DNA of 64,000 nt from Solen grandis (Eukaryota > Mollusca > Bivalvia > Adapedonta > Solenidae). Below are positions 21,524 to 33,204 of this stretch, piece after piece. The first letter of the stretch is position 1, and each line of letters begins with the position of its first letter. A program made the position numbers and the translations under genes. The DNA lies in contig CM037781.1 in NCBI GenBank assembly GCA_021229015.1, positions 39,849,897 to 39,913,896 of the forward strand, in the 5' to 3' direction. The notes below the pieces were generated by a model. The model was not told where the DNA came from and searched no databases. It saw only the letters and a program-made list of their open reading frames with translations.

Positions 21524-23760
21524 ATAAATTATATAGACAAGGTAAGACATAAATTATATATAAATAAGGTAAGACATAAATTATATAGACAAGGTAAGAC
21601 ATAAATTATATAGATAAGGTTAGACATAAATTATATAGACAAGGTAAGACATAAATTATATAGACAAGGTAAGACATAAATTATATAGATAAGGTAAGAC
21701 AAAAAAAATTATATAGACAAGGTAAGACATAAATTATATAGACAAGGTAAGACATAAATTATACAGATAAGGTAAGACATAAATTATATAGATAAGGTAA
21801 GACATAAATTATATAGACAAGGTAAGACATAAATTATATAGAAAAGGTAAGACATAAATTATATAGACAAGGTAAGACATAAATTATATAGACAAGGTAA
21901 GACATAAATTATATATAAATAAGGTAAGACATAAATTATATAGACAAGGTAAGACATAAATTATATAGACAAGGTAAGACATAAATTATATAGACAAGGT
22001 AAGACATAAATTATATAGACAAGGTAAGACATAAATTATATAGACAAGGTAAGACATAAATTATATAGACAAGGTAAGACATAAATTATATAGATAAGGT
22101 AAGACATAAATTATATAGATAAGGTAAGACATAAATTATATAGACAAGGTAAGACATAAATTATATAGACAAGGTAAGACATAAATTATATAGATAAGGT
22201 AAGACATAAATTATATAGACAAGGTAAGACATAAATTATACAGATAAGGTAAGACATAAATTATATAGACAAGGTAAGACATAAATTATATAGATAAGGT
22301 AAGACATAAATTATATAGATAAGGTAAGACATAAATTATATAGACAAGGTAAGACATAAATCATATATAAATAAGGTAAGACATAAATTATATAGACAAG
22401 GTAAGACATAAATTATATAGATAAGGTAAGACATAAATTATATAGATAAGGTAAGACATAAATTATATAGATAAGGTAAGACATAAATTATATAGACAAG
22501 GTAAGACATAAATTATATAGATAAGGTAAGACATAAATTATATAGATACACTTAGACAACATTTATATAGATAAGATAAGACATAAATTATATAGATAAG
22601 GTAAGATATAAATTATATAGATAAGGTAAAACATAAAATATATAGATACACTAAGACAACATTTATATAGATAAGGTAAGACATAAATTATATAGATAAG
22701 GTAAGACATAAATTATATAGACAAGGTAAGACATAAATTATATAGATAAGGTAAGACATAAATTATATAGATAAGGTAAGACATAAATTATATAGACAAG
22801 GTAAGACATAAATTATATAGATAAGGTAAGACATAAATTATATAGATAAGGTAAGACATAAATTATATAGAGAAGGTAAGACATAAATTATATAGACAAG
22901 GTAAGACATAAATTATATAGATAAGGTAAGACATAAATTATATAGATAAGGTAAGACATAAATTATATAGACAAGGTAAGACATAAATTATATAGACAAG
23001 GTAAGACATAAATTATATAGATAAGGTAAGACATAAATTATATAGATAAGGTAAGACATAAATTATATAGACAAGGTAAGACATAAATCATATATAAATA
23101 AGGTAAGACATAAATTATATAGATAAGGTAAGACATAAATTATATAGACAAGGTAAGACATAAATTATATAGACAAGGTAAGACATAAATTATATAGACA
23201 AGGTAAGACATAAATTATATAGATAAGGTAAGATATAAATTATATAGATAAGGTAAGACATAAATTATATAGATAAGGTAAGACATAAATTATATAGATA
23301 AGGTAAGACATAAATTATATAGATAAGGTAAGACATAAATTATATAGACAAGGTAAGACATAAATTATATAGACAAGGTAAGACATAAATTATATAGATA
23401 AGGTAAGATATAAATTATATAGATAAGGTAAGATATAAATTATATAGATAAGGTAAAACATAAAATATATAGATACACTAAGACATAAATTATAGAGACA
23501 AGGTAAGACATAAATTATATAGACAAGGTAAGACATACATTATATAGACAAGGTAAGACATAAATTATATAGATAAGGTAAGACATAAATTATATAGATA
23601 CGGTAAGACATAAATTATAGAGATAAGGTAAGACATAAATTATATAGAAAGGTAAGACATAAATTATATAGATAAGGTAAGACATAAATTATATAGACAA
23701 GGTAAGACATAAATTATATAGACAAGGTAAGACATAAATTATATAGATACACTTAGACAG
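21524..23760. repeat. 25-bp satellite, right part, about 88 copies
   Basis: Same 25-bp unit and orientation as 17514-19657. It degenerates at the right edge into 'tatagatacacttagac' variants (22540-22670, 23460, 23745-23960), some of which also occur at the left edge (17560). The two edges therefore share older, more diverged units. Confidence 0.97.
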
Positions 23761-25829
23761 AGTTTATATAGATACGTTTTGACCGAACATATATAGATAC
23801 ACTAAGATAGAAATTGTATAATACACTAAGACGAAAAAATGTAAAGAAACAACTAAACAAAAATTAAAACATATAACTTACACAAAAATATATAGATGTA
23901 CTAAAATAACAATCATATAGAGAACTAAAAAAAAATATAGATAACTAAAAAAAAAAATCATATAGATACACTAATAAAAATAATAATATTATAACCGAGT
24001 TTGTGTATTTTTTTTTTAAAAAGCATTTATAGATAGATATATAGATTTATAACTTAAAGTTAGTCTTAATTTTATAATTCAGATTAAATATATTGTTTTA
24101 TTTGATATCGTTCTAGTTTAATGACTTGATAATCGTTTTTATTATTTTATTATTCACAATATCACTGCTTAATATAGGGACCCCTAAGTCTGTATAAAGG
24201 CAACGCATTATTTTTTTTCTTCTAAATCATCGAAACTATACCACAATTTATTGTTTGCACCTTTGATTGCTTAACACCAACATGTTAATGTTAAATGAAA
24301 TTGATATTGCTAAAGAATTTTTTTTTTCCAGCAAATACACTGTTTTTAGAATATCGGCTTTTTTATCCAAAACTTTTACAGTCTTCCTTAATGAAAATTT
24401 GTCTCTAAGATGTTTGTGAATGCAACCTTAATATGTATTTTCAATATTCAAAATGAAACCTGTCAATTTCTTTGTAGTCCTAAATGTCCCTTAATTTTAT
24501 GACTCGAACAGGAAGTTTGATTGCAATGTCTGATTGTAACGTTAGTCTGTTAAATACAGATATAAGATGATTATAGGCTACATGCATCATATTGTCAGTA
24601 TTAGAAAGAACGACAACTCTTCAAACTGGGCCTATATATGTGGTAGGGGTATTACATACATCTAACTTTAACCAGCATATATTTAATAAAATCAGTCTGA
24701 ATCCAAAACTGCTAACATCGCACCGTGAACATTTGTATCCTTATGCCCAGTGCAGTATTATATTATGTTCTTTATATAGTCTGTTTCACTGAAAGATAGT
24801 GCACTTTATCACAATGATGTTTACTCCGACGATTGCGGTTAATACCAACTTTTTATCTATACTCAAGATGAAATGCTTCGCAGATAAGGATTCGTAAATC
24901 ATATAACCGTCCTTTACATTCGTAATTACTTTGATCCCAATCAACGCCGCATATCTTTCAAGCAAGATATGTCTTGTTTTTGGTGTGTTTTTTCTGTTCG
25001 GAGAATCTATCGGTTACACGACAGTACACTTTTAGTGATTCTATCTTCAAATCTGATTTATTAATTAGCCGTTGACCGAGACAGTCGGGATCTTTTGTCA
25101 GATAAAAATGTAATGATTGTAGAAGTCATTATGATACACGGAACTGCCATGGACTCGCAGCTATCGATTATGTTGATACCAGAAATGACCGAAACTTGTG
25201 TCTAGACAACGTTACAAGTACCTTGGGTTAATCTAATCGACAAATTGTATTTTCCGATTTCATATAGGCATTTAAGTTGGTGATATTTACCTTTATCTTA
25301 TTTTTATTTCATCATTCAAAATCATATTTGTTGTGAACGTTTGAAAAATAAAATTAAAAAAGGAACTCCACAAAGTTGCTTAAAAGATAAAATTAAAAAA
25401 AGAAACTCCACAAAGTTGCTTAAAAGTTGACCCCCCCCCCCCCCCATTCCCCGGGATGAAAAAAAAACAACAACATCGAAATGGGGAAAAAGCTCTTACC
25501 ACAAGTACTTTCAGACATTCGTTTCATGGTCAATGTAAATAATTGAAAATTCAACCCAATGTATAACTTCACTTTCTTCATCCTGACCTCTGACGCTTCC
25601 TTGAGGAGTACGAGTAGCTTGCCCTTTGGGCGACTAGTGGTGCTGCTGCTGAGAGCAACAATACCGATAATAAATCGGTTGATTAAACATGACCCTTGCT
25701 AATAACATGGTTAAAGTACGGCACGTTTCAGCCACATCGTCAGACAATATCTTTTGCTAGTAGTTGCAATACATCAAGCTACCGCTCCCCTCTCGTTTCC
25801 TAACTGCCAATCAAGTGAGATATTAATCT
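23761..25829. other. Degenerate satellite edge, then AT-rich intergenic
   Basis: To about 23990 there are decaying 'atatagata..actaa' units. After that no gene is recognised. A segment at 24816-24905 resembles 62756-62860 (see findings). C-run at about 25431-25445. Confidence 0.5.
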
Positions 25830-26222
25830 AGTTACTATTGTGTGGACCCAGATTCTAACCCAGTTACTACTGTGTGGACCCAGCTTCAAACCGTGTTACT
25901 ATTGTGTGGACCCAGCTTCTAACCGTGTTACTATTGTCTGGACCCAGCTTCTAACCGTGTTACTATTGTGTGGACCCAGCTTCTAACCGTGTTTCTATTG
26001 TGTGGACCCAGCTTCTAACCGTGTTACTATTGTGTGGACCCAGCTTCTTATACAGTTCCTATTGTGTGGACCCAGCTTCTTACCCAGTAACTATTGTGTG
26101 AATCCAGCTTCTTACCCATTTACTATTGTGTGGACCAAGCTTCTTACCCAGTAATTATTGTGTGGACCCAGCTTCTTACCCAGTAACTATTGTGTGGACC
26201 CAGCTTCTTACCCAGTTCTTAT
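25830..26222. repeat. 32-bp minisatellite, left part, about 12 copies
   Basis: The unit begins GTGTGGACCCAGCTTCTAAC and continues CGTGTTACTATT; the period is 32 (for example 25871 and 25903). Two main variants alternate, CTAACCGTGTTAC and CTTACCCAGTTCC. A LINE follows directly and the array resumes at about 27792. Confidence 0.95.
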
Positions 26223-27448
26223 CCATGCCGATAGAGCCTTTAATGAAAATGGTTTAAATCCGATAACATGTAAACGCATATATGATCGAGTTGTTCTCCC
26301 TAAGGCTCTTTTCGGAACTGAATGTTTCTATAACCTTTCTGAGGGAGAAATACTTTGCGTTGAACGCGCACACAGACTTTGTATAAAGAATATACAACAA
26401 CTGGGTATTAGGACCCGTTCAAATATTGCGTTGAGTTTGTTAAATGCGCTACCTATTAAATCAGAGATCGAAAAGAGAAAAATGATTTTATTCGGTCAAC
26501 TGTGTCGCTTAAATAGAGATTGTGCAGTTAAACGGCTCTTTCTACTTAGACTTGCATCGTTTACTTTAAATCTGCAGTCACCTAGCATCGGCTTCATGTC
26601 AGATATACATGATATTTTATTTAAACTCAAGCTTGACGACTATCTTACAACATTCACACGAACTGGTCTCTTTCCTAGCAAAAATGTGTGGAATAAACTT
26701 GTAGGGCGTACCATTCGACAATATTACATATCGGTTTGGGAGGAAAGTATAAGTGCGGTAGAGTTTGTCCGATATCGTTCTATACACCCTGATTATTCGT
26801 ACAGTTATGTATGGCGTCATGCTGTATCATTCCCGCGTCATATCGCATGGTGTAAATCAGTAGCCAAATTGATTGCTTATTCAGCAAGGTTTAAAGAAAT
26901 ATGTCCAAAGTGTTCATCTTTTTTGACAGAATTAAGTCTAACTGATCACTTGTTATTTGATTGTGTAAGTTTGATTGAATATCGACAAGAATTCATGGTT
27001 AAAATTTCTCAAACATTCAGTACACACGTAATGGACATAGTGCAACGCCTTGACCGCAAAACTTTTGTTAACACTGTTCTAGGTGTTCAATGTCCTACCT
27101 TAGTCGGACTATTGCAGGATAGAGTGGACCATTTTTATGGCATCGCGTTTCACTATTGTCACTTACTATGGGTGAAATATAAGAAAAAAGAATAGGATAC
27201 AGCAAGATCCATGTCTTACGTACAAATGTGTGTTTGAATATATGTAAGTGTCTGTAACCACATAAAATGTTCTTATCTAATTTCAAATGTGCATATTCGT
27301 ACTATATGTATGGATATGAAATGTAAATACATGTTGTTTTTTTCTCTCTCTCTTTCTGTTAAAATTTGGATGTATTTTTGTTTCATGTTCATGTGACATT
27401 TCATTCATGTACTTTGTATATTATGATGTTGCACACATGTAATCTCTG

Positions 27449-27484
<36 letters not shown>

Positions 27485-27792
27485 ACCACCACCACCTCCA
27501 CACATATACATATCACACATTGAGATACATGATTGCATACACACATATATTCGACACCGGTATTAAATTGTCCATATAGAACTTCTTGCATTTCGTTTCG
27601 GCAAGATATTCTTTAAATTGTGGCCTCACCGAGTATTTCTGATAATTATTATTATCGTTCTTTGAACACTTGTAACTCTTTCATGTTATATGTTACTCTT
27701 TTTTTTGTGTATGTTTGTAAACTTGTAATGTATTTGTCCATTTGTTTATGTTGTAAAATCTTCTATACAGGAGGAAAATAAAGAAATAATAT
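26218..27792 (+). mobile_element. 5'-truncated LINE inserted inside the 32-bp minisatellite
   Basis: The plus-strand frame to 27195 encodes only the C-terminal third of a LINE polymerase protein: NGLNPITCKRIYDRVVLPK, LFGTECFYN, IRTRSNIAL, GFMSDIHDIL and the Cys-rich CPKCSSF....H.LFDC. The order of these blocks matches the LINE at 20.1-21.5 kb, so both belong to one lineage (inference from eye alignment). The first dozen residues are read from satellite DNA and are not part of the element. A 0.6 kb 3' UTR contains a (CA)n run and ends AAATAAAGAAATAAT. No long target duplication can be seen. Confidence 0.88.
27452..27484. repeat. (CA)n microsatellite in LINE 3' UTR
   Basis: Sixteen CA/AC repeats, followed by CCA triplets. 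Confidence 0.95.
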
Positions 27793-28337
27793 TGTGTGGA
27801 CCCAGCTTCTTACACAGTTCCTATTGTGTGGACCCAGCTTCTTACCCATTTCCTATTGTGTGGACCAACCTTCTTACACAGTTCCTATTGTGTGGACCCA
27901 GCTTCTTACCCAGTAACTATTGTGTGAACCCAGCTTCTTACACAGTTCCTATTGTGTGAACCCAGCTTCTTACCCAGTTAATATTGTGTGGACCCAGCTT
28001 CTTACCCAGTTCCTATTGTGTGGACCCAGCTTCTAACCCAGTTACTATTGTGTGGACCAAGCTTCTTACCCAGTTAATATTGTGTGGACACAGCTTCTAA
28101 CCCTGTTACTATTTTGTCGACCAAACTTCTAACCCTGTTACTGTGGTGTGGACCCAGCTTCTAACCCTGTTACTGTGGTGTGGACCCAGCTTCTAACCCT
28201 GTTACTGTGGTGTGGACCCAGTTACTGTTCTGTGGATCCAACTTCTAACCCAGTTACTATTGTGTGGACTCAGCTTCTTACCCAGTAATTATTGTGTGGA
28301 CCAACCCTCTTACCCAGTAACTATTGTTTGGACGCAA
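27792..28337. repeat. 32-bp minisatellite, right part, about 17 copies
   Basis: Same unit and orientation as 25830-26222, with greater variation at the right edge (CTAACCCTGTTACTGTGG variants). Single diverged relatives occur near 28663 and 28727. Confidence 0.95.
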
Positions 28338-29223
28338 TCTCACTTGAATCATATCATTTTTTGCGCTCCCCTACTGTCCGCAATTAGAACGTGACAATAT
28401 CGCATTAAAGGTCACTTCAGATTGACCTTTGAAGAAATTTATATGCATAAACAAGTGCGGTAATTCTCCGAACATGATACCATCTCGTTATCTGTTTATA
28501 TGTATTGATGCGGTTACTTCCCCTGGTTATACCTAACGATTCTGTAGGCGCCGATTTGATTGGCTTATATAAAGGTTAATCTGAGACGACATTCTACGCG
28601 ATGTGGTTAGATTCAGTTAGCAAAAAATGAGCAAATATACTGAATCTGATCTTAATGAGATTGGTGTGGTCCCAACTTCAACCCTTTTCCCTTAACCCTT
28701 ATATTGGGTCATTTACTATTGGGTGGATCCAATATCTAACCCAGCTACTTAAAGCTCACCTGAGCACGTGATCGGCCTTTGTCCGTCGTCCGTCGTCAAC
28801 TTTTGCTTTAAACGACATTTCCCCTTAAACCGATGAGCAGATTTTGATAAAACTTTGCAGGAATGATCCTTATGTGATACTGAACAAAATAATTATAATC
28901 ATTCCGATCCGCCGACCAAGATGGCCAACAGAGCTAAAAATGGAAAAATCTTTAAACGACATCTCATTCTTAACCGCTAAGCAGATTTGGATCAAACTCA
29001 ATAGGAATAATCATTGGGTGATACTGCACAAAAAAGCTAAATTAATCTGGTCCGCCAACCAAGATGACCACCGTAACTAAAAAAAGAAAAAAAATCTTTT
29101 AAAGACATCTCCTTTAAAAATCAATACAAGTAAAATCTGTGTTATTATCTAATGTATTTGTATATTGTAATCAGTCAACGATGAAAATCATTTTGGTCCG
29201 TAAAAGGAAACTGTACATTAACA
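28338..29223. other. Intergenic with an interspersed repeat at about 28750-29110
   Basis: From AGCTCACCTGAGCACGTGAT, through a 'gtccgtcgtccgtcgtcaac' box, to two successive 'cttaaacgacat...gagcagattttgatcaaact' modules, the layout matches repeats seen again at 35.2-36.4 kb and 41.2-41.4 kb. Non-coding, family unnamed. Confidence 0.6.
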
Positions 29224-29353
29224 ATGATATATAATACATATGTTTATGTACTTAATAACGGAACAGTAACGACAACGTTGTCGCGACATCAAGCTAACCT
29301 CTGCTCGAATGCTCTTCCTTCTTCATTCTACACACTTGGCGATATAATTTCGG

Positions 29354-29854
29354 TTACCTGTTTCTTTTTAAATGTTGAAGGTACAAAGCCAAACAAATTT
29401 CATTCAGTAAAACATTTTCCCCGTAGTTCCGACTTAAAGAAACAGGGTCCAATAGGGCGGGGTCCAGTAAGTGTAGCCTATGTTCCAGTCGCTCAAAGTA
29501 GTCGAAAAGGATTGTAATGTACGTGCGAAAACGTTTTCCTGGTGCAAAACCATTCACTATCTCTCGACGCCAGATCAAAGCTCCTTTGCTCCTACCGCTT
29601 GATGAAAAGCCCAGGCGGTCAGGACCCAGCGTATGGATACTTTTTTCAACTGAATGAGTAGCTGGGTTCACATAATCTAGTATATAACTAGTATATGGAT
29701 TGTATTTTCTCTTTGTATTCTTTAAGTATGACAAGTTAAATTCTGACCCTGATGTCTTATTACGCAAAATGAAGAGAAAAACGATATTAAACGCTGAAAA
29801 AGTAATGATTTTGAAAATGTTTTGTTGATTTAACTTCATTCTTTGTGTGCCCAT
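29354..29854 (-). CDS. Possible type II membrane protein exon, unrecognised
   Basis: A minus-strand frame stays open for 206 codons (29974-29354), long for this AT-rich DNA. From the internal Met at 29854 or 29839 it has a short basic N-terminus and then a hydrophobic segment (IFKIITFSAFNIVFLFIL), followed by a polar, aromatic-rich region (HTLGPDRLGFSSSGRSKGAL). That is the layout of a Golgi type II enzyme, but no catalytic motif is recognised. It could be a first exon or chance. Confidence 0.28.
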   Translation of the reverse strand: MGTQRMKLNQQNIFKIITFSAFNIVFLFILRNKTSGSEFNLSYLKNTKRKYNPYTSYILDYVNPATHSVEKSIHTLGPDRLGFSSSGRSKGALIWRREIVNGFAPGKRFRTYITILFDYFERLEHRLHLLDPALLDPVSLSRNYGENVLLNEICLALYLQHLKRNR

Positions 29855-29974
29855 TGCATTGACCCTGTCTACTGTATCACACTGCTGAAGTTTAATTATT
29901 GTATGTTGATATAAAAGCCATTTAATGATTTTAGAAACTATCCCTAGTGAATGAGAAGACATGGGGAACATCAA

Positions 29975-30677
29975 GTAGTTGAATACTGCTCATATCTTAA
30001 GACGATTTACAATGAACAATATCCTTGGTGGTTCAATATTGACTCTTTGTGGATAAAATTTTGTCACTGACTTATTAACGCACTTTTGATAGACAAACTG
30101 ACTTTAATAGATTCCATCTTTTCCTTTATGTATTGTCTTCCTAGAAGTGCACTCCTTTAACATTAACTTAACACAGTGTGGTGAATATGATATCGGTCCC
30201 GTGGGGGCGAGAAGTCGTGGAACACATGCCGCGATATACTAAAGTCAATAAAAATGGTACTAATATGTTACTGGTTTGTTGGCTCTTAGTATATAAGGGC
30301 AGTTGCAAGACTGGTTGGCACGTAGTCGGGTTAATGTAACCTGGTGTGGCATCATACCATATGCCTACTGCAGTGTGGCAGCACTATATCTTTCTCAAGT
30401 AGGCATAGTCTCCAAATGGCTGAAATATTGAAGATGGGGCTCCAAACAAATAAACTAACACACATTTTACTTACGATGCGGTAAGTCGTGATTTTCAAGG
30501 TATTTGGCCTCGGCTGACAAATGTGTATGAGAATAATTATCAGTTCATGGTAATTACTTATTCATCATAAAATGGAGTGGTCTACTGTCTTCATGTCTTA
30601 CTATAATATAATATTATTAATAAAGCAGATTTATTATGGTCTATGTAAAAAGCAACAACCAAAAATTAAAGAAAAGT
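29975..30677. other. Intergenic; interspersed repeat-like block at about 30275-30465
   Basis: The block with 'gcaagactggttggcacgta', 'gcagtgtggcagcactata' and 'caagtaggcatagtc' recalls a short repeat common in bivalve genomes (from memory, not verified). The rest is unremarkable. Confidence 0.4.
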
Positions 30678-31145
30678 ATCGATATGTCCAGTATAATCAC
30701 TGCTACCATCGCTATGTCCAGAATAGGCACTGCTACCATCGCTATGTACGGTATAGGCACTGCTACCATCGCTATGTCCGGTATAGGCACTGCTACCATC
30801 GCTATGTCCAGTATAGACACTGCTACCATCGCTATGTCAAGTATAGGCACTGCTATCATCGCTATGTCCAGTATAGGCACTGCTACCATCGATATGTCAA
30901 GTATAGGCACTGCTATCATCGCTATGTCCAGTATAGGCACTGCTACTATCGATATGTCAAGCATAGGCACTGCTACCATCGATATGTCAAGTATAGGCAC
31001 TGCTACTATCGCTATGTCCAGTATAGGCACTGCTACCGTCGCTATGTCCAGTAAAGGCACTGCTACTATCGGTATGTCCAGTATAGGCACTGATACTATC
31101 GCTATGTCCAGTATAGATACTACTACAGTCACTATGTACATATAG
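30678..31145. repeat. 30-bp minisatellite, left part, about 16 copies
   Basis: The unit begins GTATAGGCACTGCTACCATC and continues GCTATGTCCA. Because 30 is a multiple of three, all copies share phase and leave long open frames on both strands, which are not genes. Interrupted at 31146 by a MITE. Confidence 0.96.
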
Positions 31146-31585
31146 TAGTGGTGAGCTGATTAATCATAAAGTCAACGAATCAGTGACGAGCTACTGGTTG
31201 ATGTGACGATGACGACGAAAATAATTCGTTGACGAATTATTGACCAAAAAAGGGGGTAATGTTAATATTTCAACGCGCATCTGATACTTGCAAAGTTGCA
31301 CTTTGCACATAGTTGGCCTCTGGTTGTAACCTCTTATACTTTATCTCGGTTCAATGTTTATACATGTATTTGAATATTTGAGAAATTAACATCTATACCT
31401 AATACATATCTATATAATCTATATAGTACAAAATACTTTATTTTCATGTTGTACAGTAAGAGAGTTTTAATAGGCATTTACTCCAAACATGGTATATTTG
31501 GTATTTAATCATGATTAATCAATTAATCAGTGACTTTTGTCTCTGATTAATCGACGAATATTTTTTCGACTGATTCCAATCACTA
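31146..31585. mobile_element. hAT-like MITE, 440 bp, with perfect 8-bp target duplication
   Basis: The element begins TAGTGGTGAGCTGATTAATC and ends ...CCAATCACTA, giving short terminal inverted repeats TAGTGGT/TAGTGAT; subterminal regions are also partly inverted copies (CGAAAATAATTCGT near the left, ACGAATATTTTTTCG near the right). ACATATAG lies directly on both sides (31138-31145 and 31586-31593). Removing the insert plus one duplication restores an ordinary 30-bp satellite unit. TA(G)NG ends with 8-bp duplications are characteristic of hAT elements. No coding capacity. Confidence 0.9.
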
Positions 31586-31946
31586 ACATATAGGCACTGC
31601 TACTGTTGCTATGTCCGGTATAGGCACTGCTACTGTCGCTCTATCCTGTACAGGTACTGCTTCCATCGCTATGTCCAGTATAGGCACTGCTATTATCGCT
31701 CTGCTACCATCGCTATGTCCAGTATAGGCACTGCTACTGTCGCTATGTCCAGTATAGGTACTGCTATTATCGCTCTGCTACCATCGCTATGTCCAGTATA
31801 GGCACTGCTACTGTCGCTATGTCCAGTATAGGCACTGCTACTGTCGCTATGTCAAGTATAGGCACTGCTATTATCGCTCTGCTACCATCGCTATGTCCAG
31901 TATAGGCACTGCTACTGTCGCTATGTCCAGTATAGGCACTGCTACG
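31586..31946. repeat. 30-bp minisatellite, right part
   Basis: Same unit as 30678-31145. Here units are shuffled with a shortened variant (GCTATTATCGCTCTGCTACCATC) that recurs three times, giving a compound 90-120 bp periodicity. Confidence 0.93.
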
Positions 31947-32134
31947 AGAAAATAGTAAAGGGATCTCCGAGGCTGTCACTCTGTTTTTTAGTGCTCTCTT
32001 GATACAGTAGGTTGGTGGCTTCTCTATGTGACCTCCAATACAACACAACACGTAACAAAATGGTCGAACAACACAAAACGTAACAAAATGGTCGAATTAC
32101 CACTATTGGTAAAAACTACAGGAATTAACATTTA

Positions 32135-32550
32135 TCAAACAATACAATAAGACAGTGTACAACAAAGAGTCGCCATTAAGAAGTTAAGATCCTGTAACGT
32201 CAGAAACATTATATGACGACAGTGCGTATAAAGATGACATTGAAAGAAATAGTGATGATTATTTTCATTGCAGCCAAAGCTACAATATGGATCTGACACA
32301 ATTCTATTTACAAAGAGATGATGTTTTTGGCTTGCGGTCACAATCCATTATTAACTCCATTTTGTGATTCCCCTATCATCGTTCTCGTAACATTTCGGAC
32401 GTGTTGCATTTTGCAGATAACCGAGCGTATACGTTTGTTGTATACGTCATATGCGGTTATTCCAAAGTTAAAAAATGTGGGAAGGAACAAACAACCAGTC
32501 AGAAACACAGGAAATCTATCAATAGAGATTGTAACGTCACTAGCTTGCAC
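32135..32550 (-). mobile_element. LINE C-terminal fragment
   Basis: The minus-strand reading contains KHHLFVNRIVSDPYCSFGCN followed by ENNHHYFFQCHLYTHCRHIMF. This is the C-terminal Cys/His cluster of CR1/L2/Jockey-type reverse transcriptase proteins. The upstream frame (FFNFGITAYDVYNKRIR) fits the region before it, after a frameshift near 32340. Confidence 0.7.
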
Positions 32551-33204
32551 TATTTAATAAACGAGACCTTAGGATTCACCCCAAAAACTGTGTGCTTTCG
32601 CTCTAATAGACCCACGTGGTAAAAGCAGATTATGAATACACTAAATATGTTTTTTATCATTGTCGACACATGATATTATAAATCCAACACTGGTTTTGTA
32701 GATTAAGCAAATAAGAATTACAATCCTACTTTCACTTACTTATTTCGAAACCGCTGTCGTGAAAGTATAATTTGCAAATAAGTAGTTTTCTTTCAAAATG
32801 TATACAATGCAACAAATACCTTTCAATGGCATAATAAATCGACAATTACTAGATAGCGTGTTAAATCATTTACGTTATTTGTTCGTTTCAGCCAAGCTAT
32901 TATTTACCCATAATCCTTTAGGCTGGTTTCACACGGGTCAATATTAAGACCAGTGTTGACAGAACATAGGGACTCAACGTTGCATGGTGCGATTCGCCTC
33001 ATAAAACTTCGAGCCCCTGTGATCAGCAATCGACTGCTTGTTCTGGTACATTGCTTTGATTTTTAACAAAATGTATAACAAGAAACCATTTATTATTATT
33101 ATGACAATTATAATATTGGCTTTCACAGTTCGGTTTGTAATTTAATAGATGCAACAATCAACACATATTAACTCTTTGAAAAAAATCTGTTTCAACAGGC
33201 AATC
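32551..33204. other. Intergenic, AT-rich
   Basis: No gene or repeat recognised. Confidence 0.5.

Noticed and set aside
14839..23760. CRISPR-like array interpretation of the regular repeats
   Set aside because: There are no unique spacers; units are directly contiguous and near-identical. These are eukaryotic satellites.
30572..31145. Long open frames with decapeptide repeats (YRHCYHRYVQ / SIGTATIAMS / PILDIAMVAV)
   Set aside because: They come from a 30-bp tandem repeat whose length is a multiple of three, so several frames on both strands stay open. No start context, no splice context and no domain.
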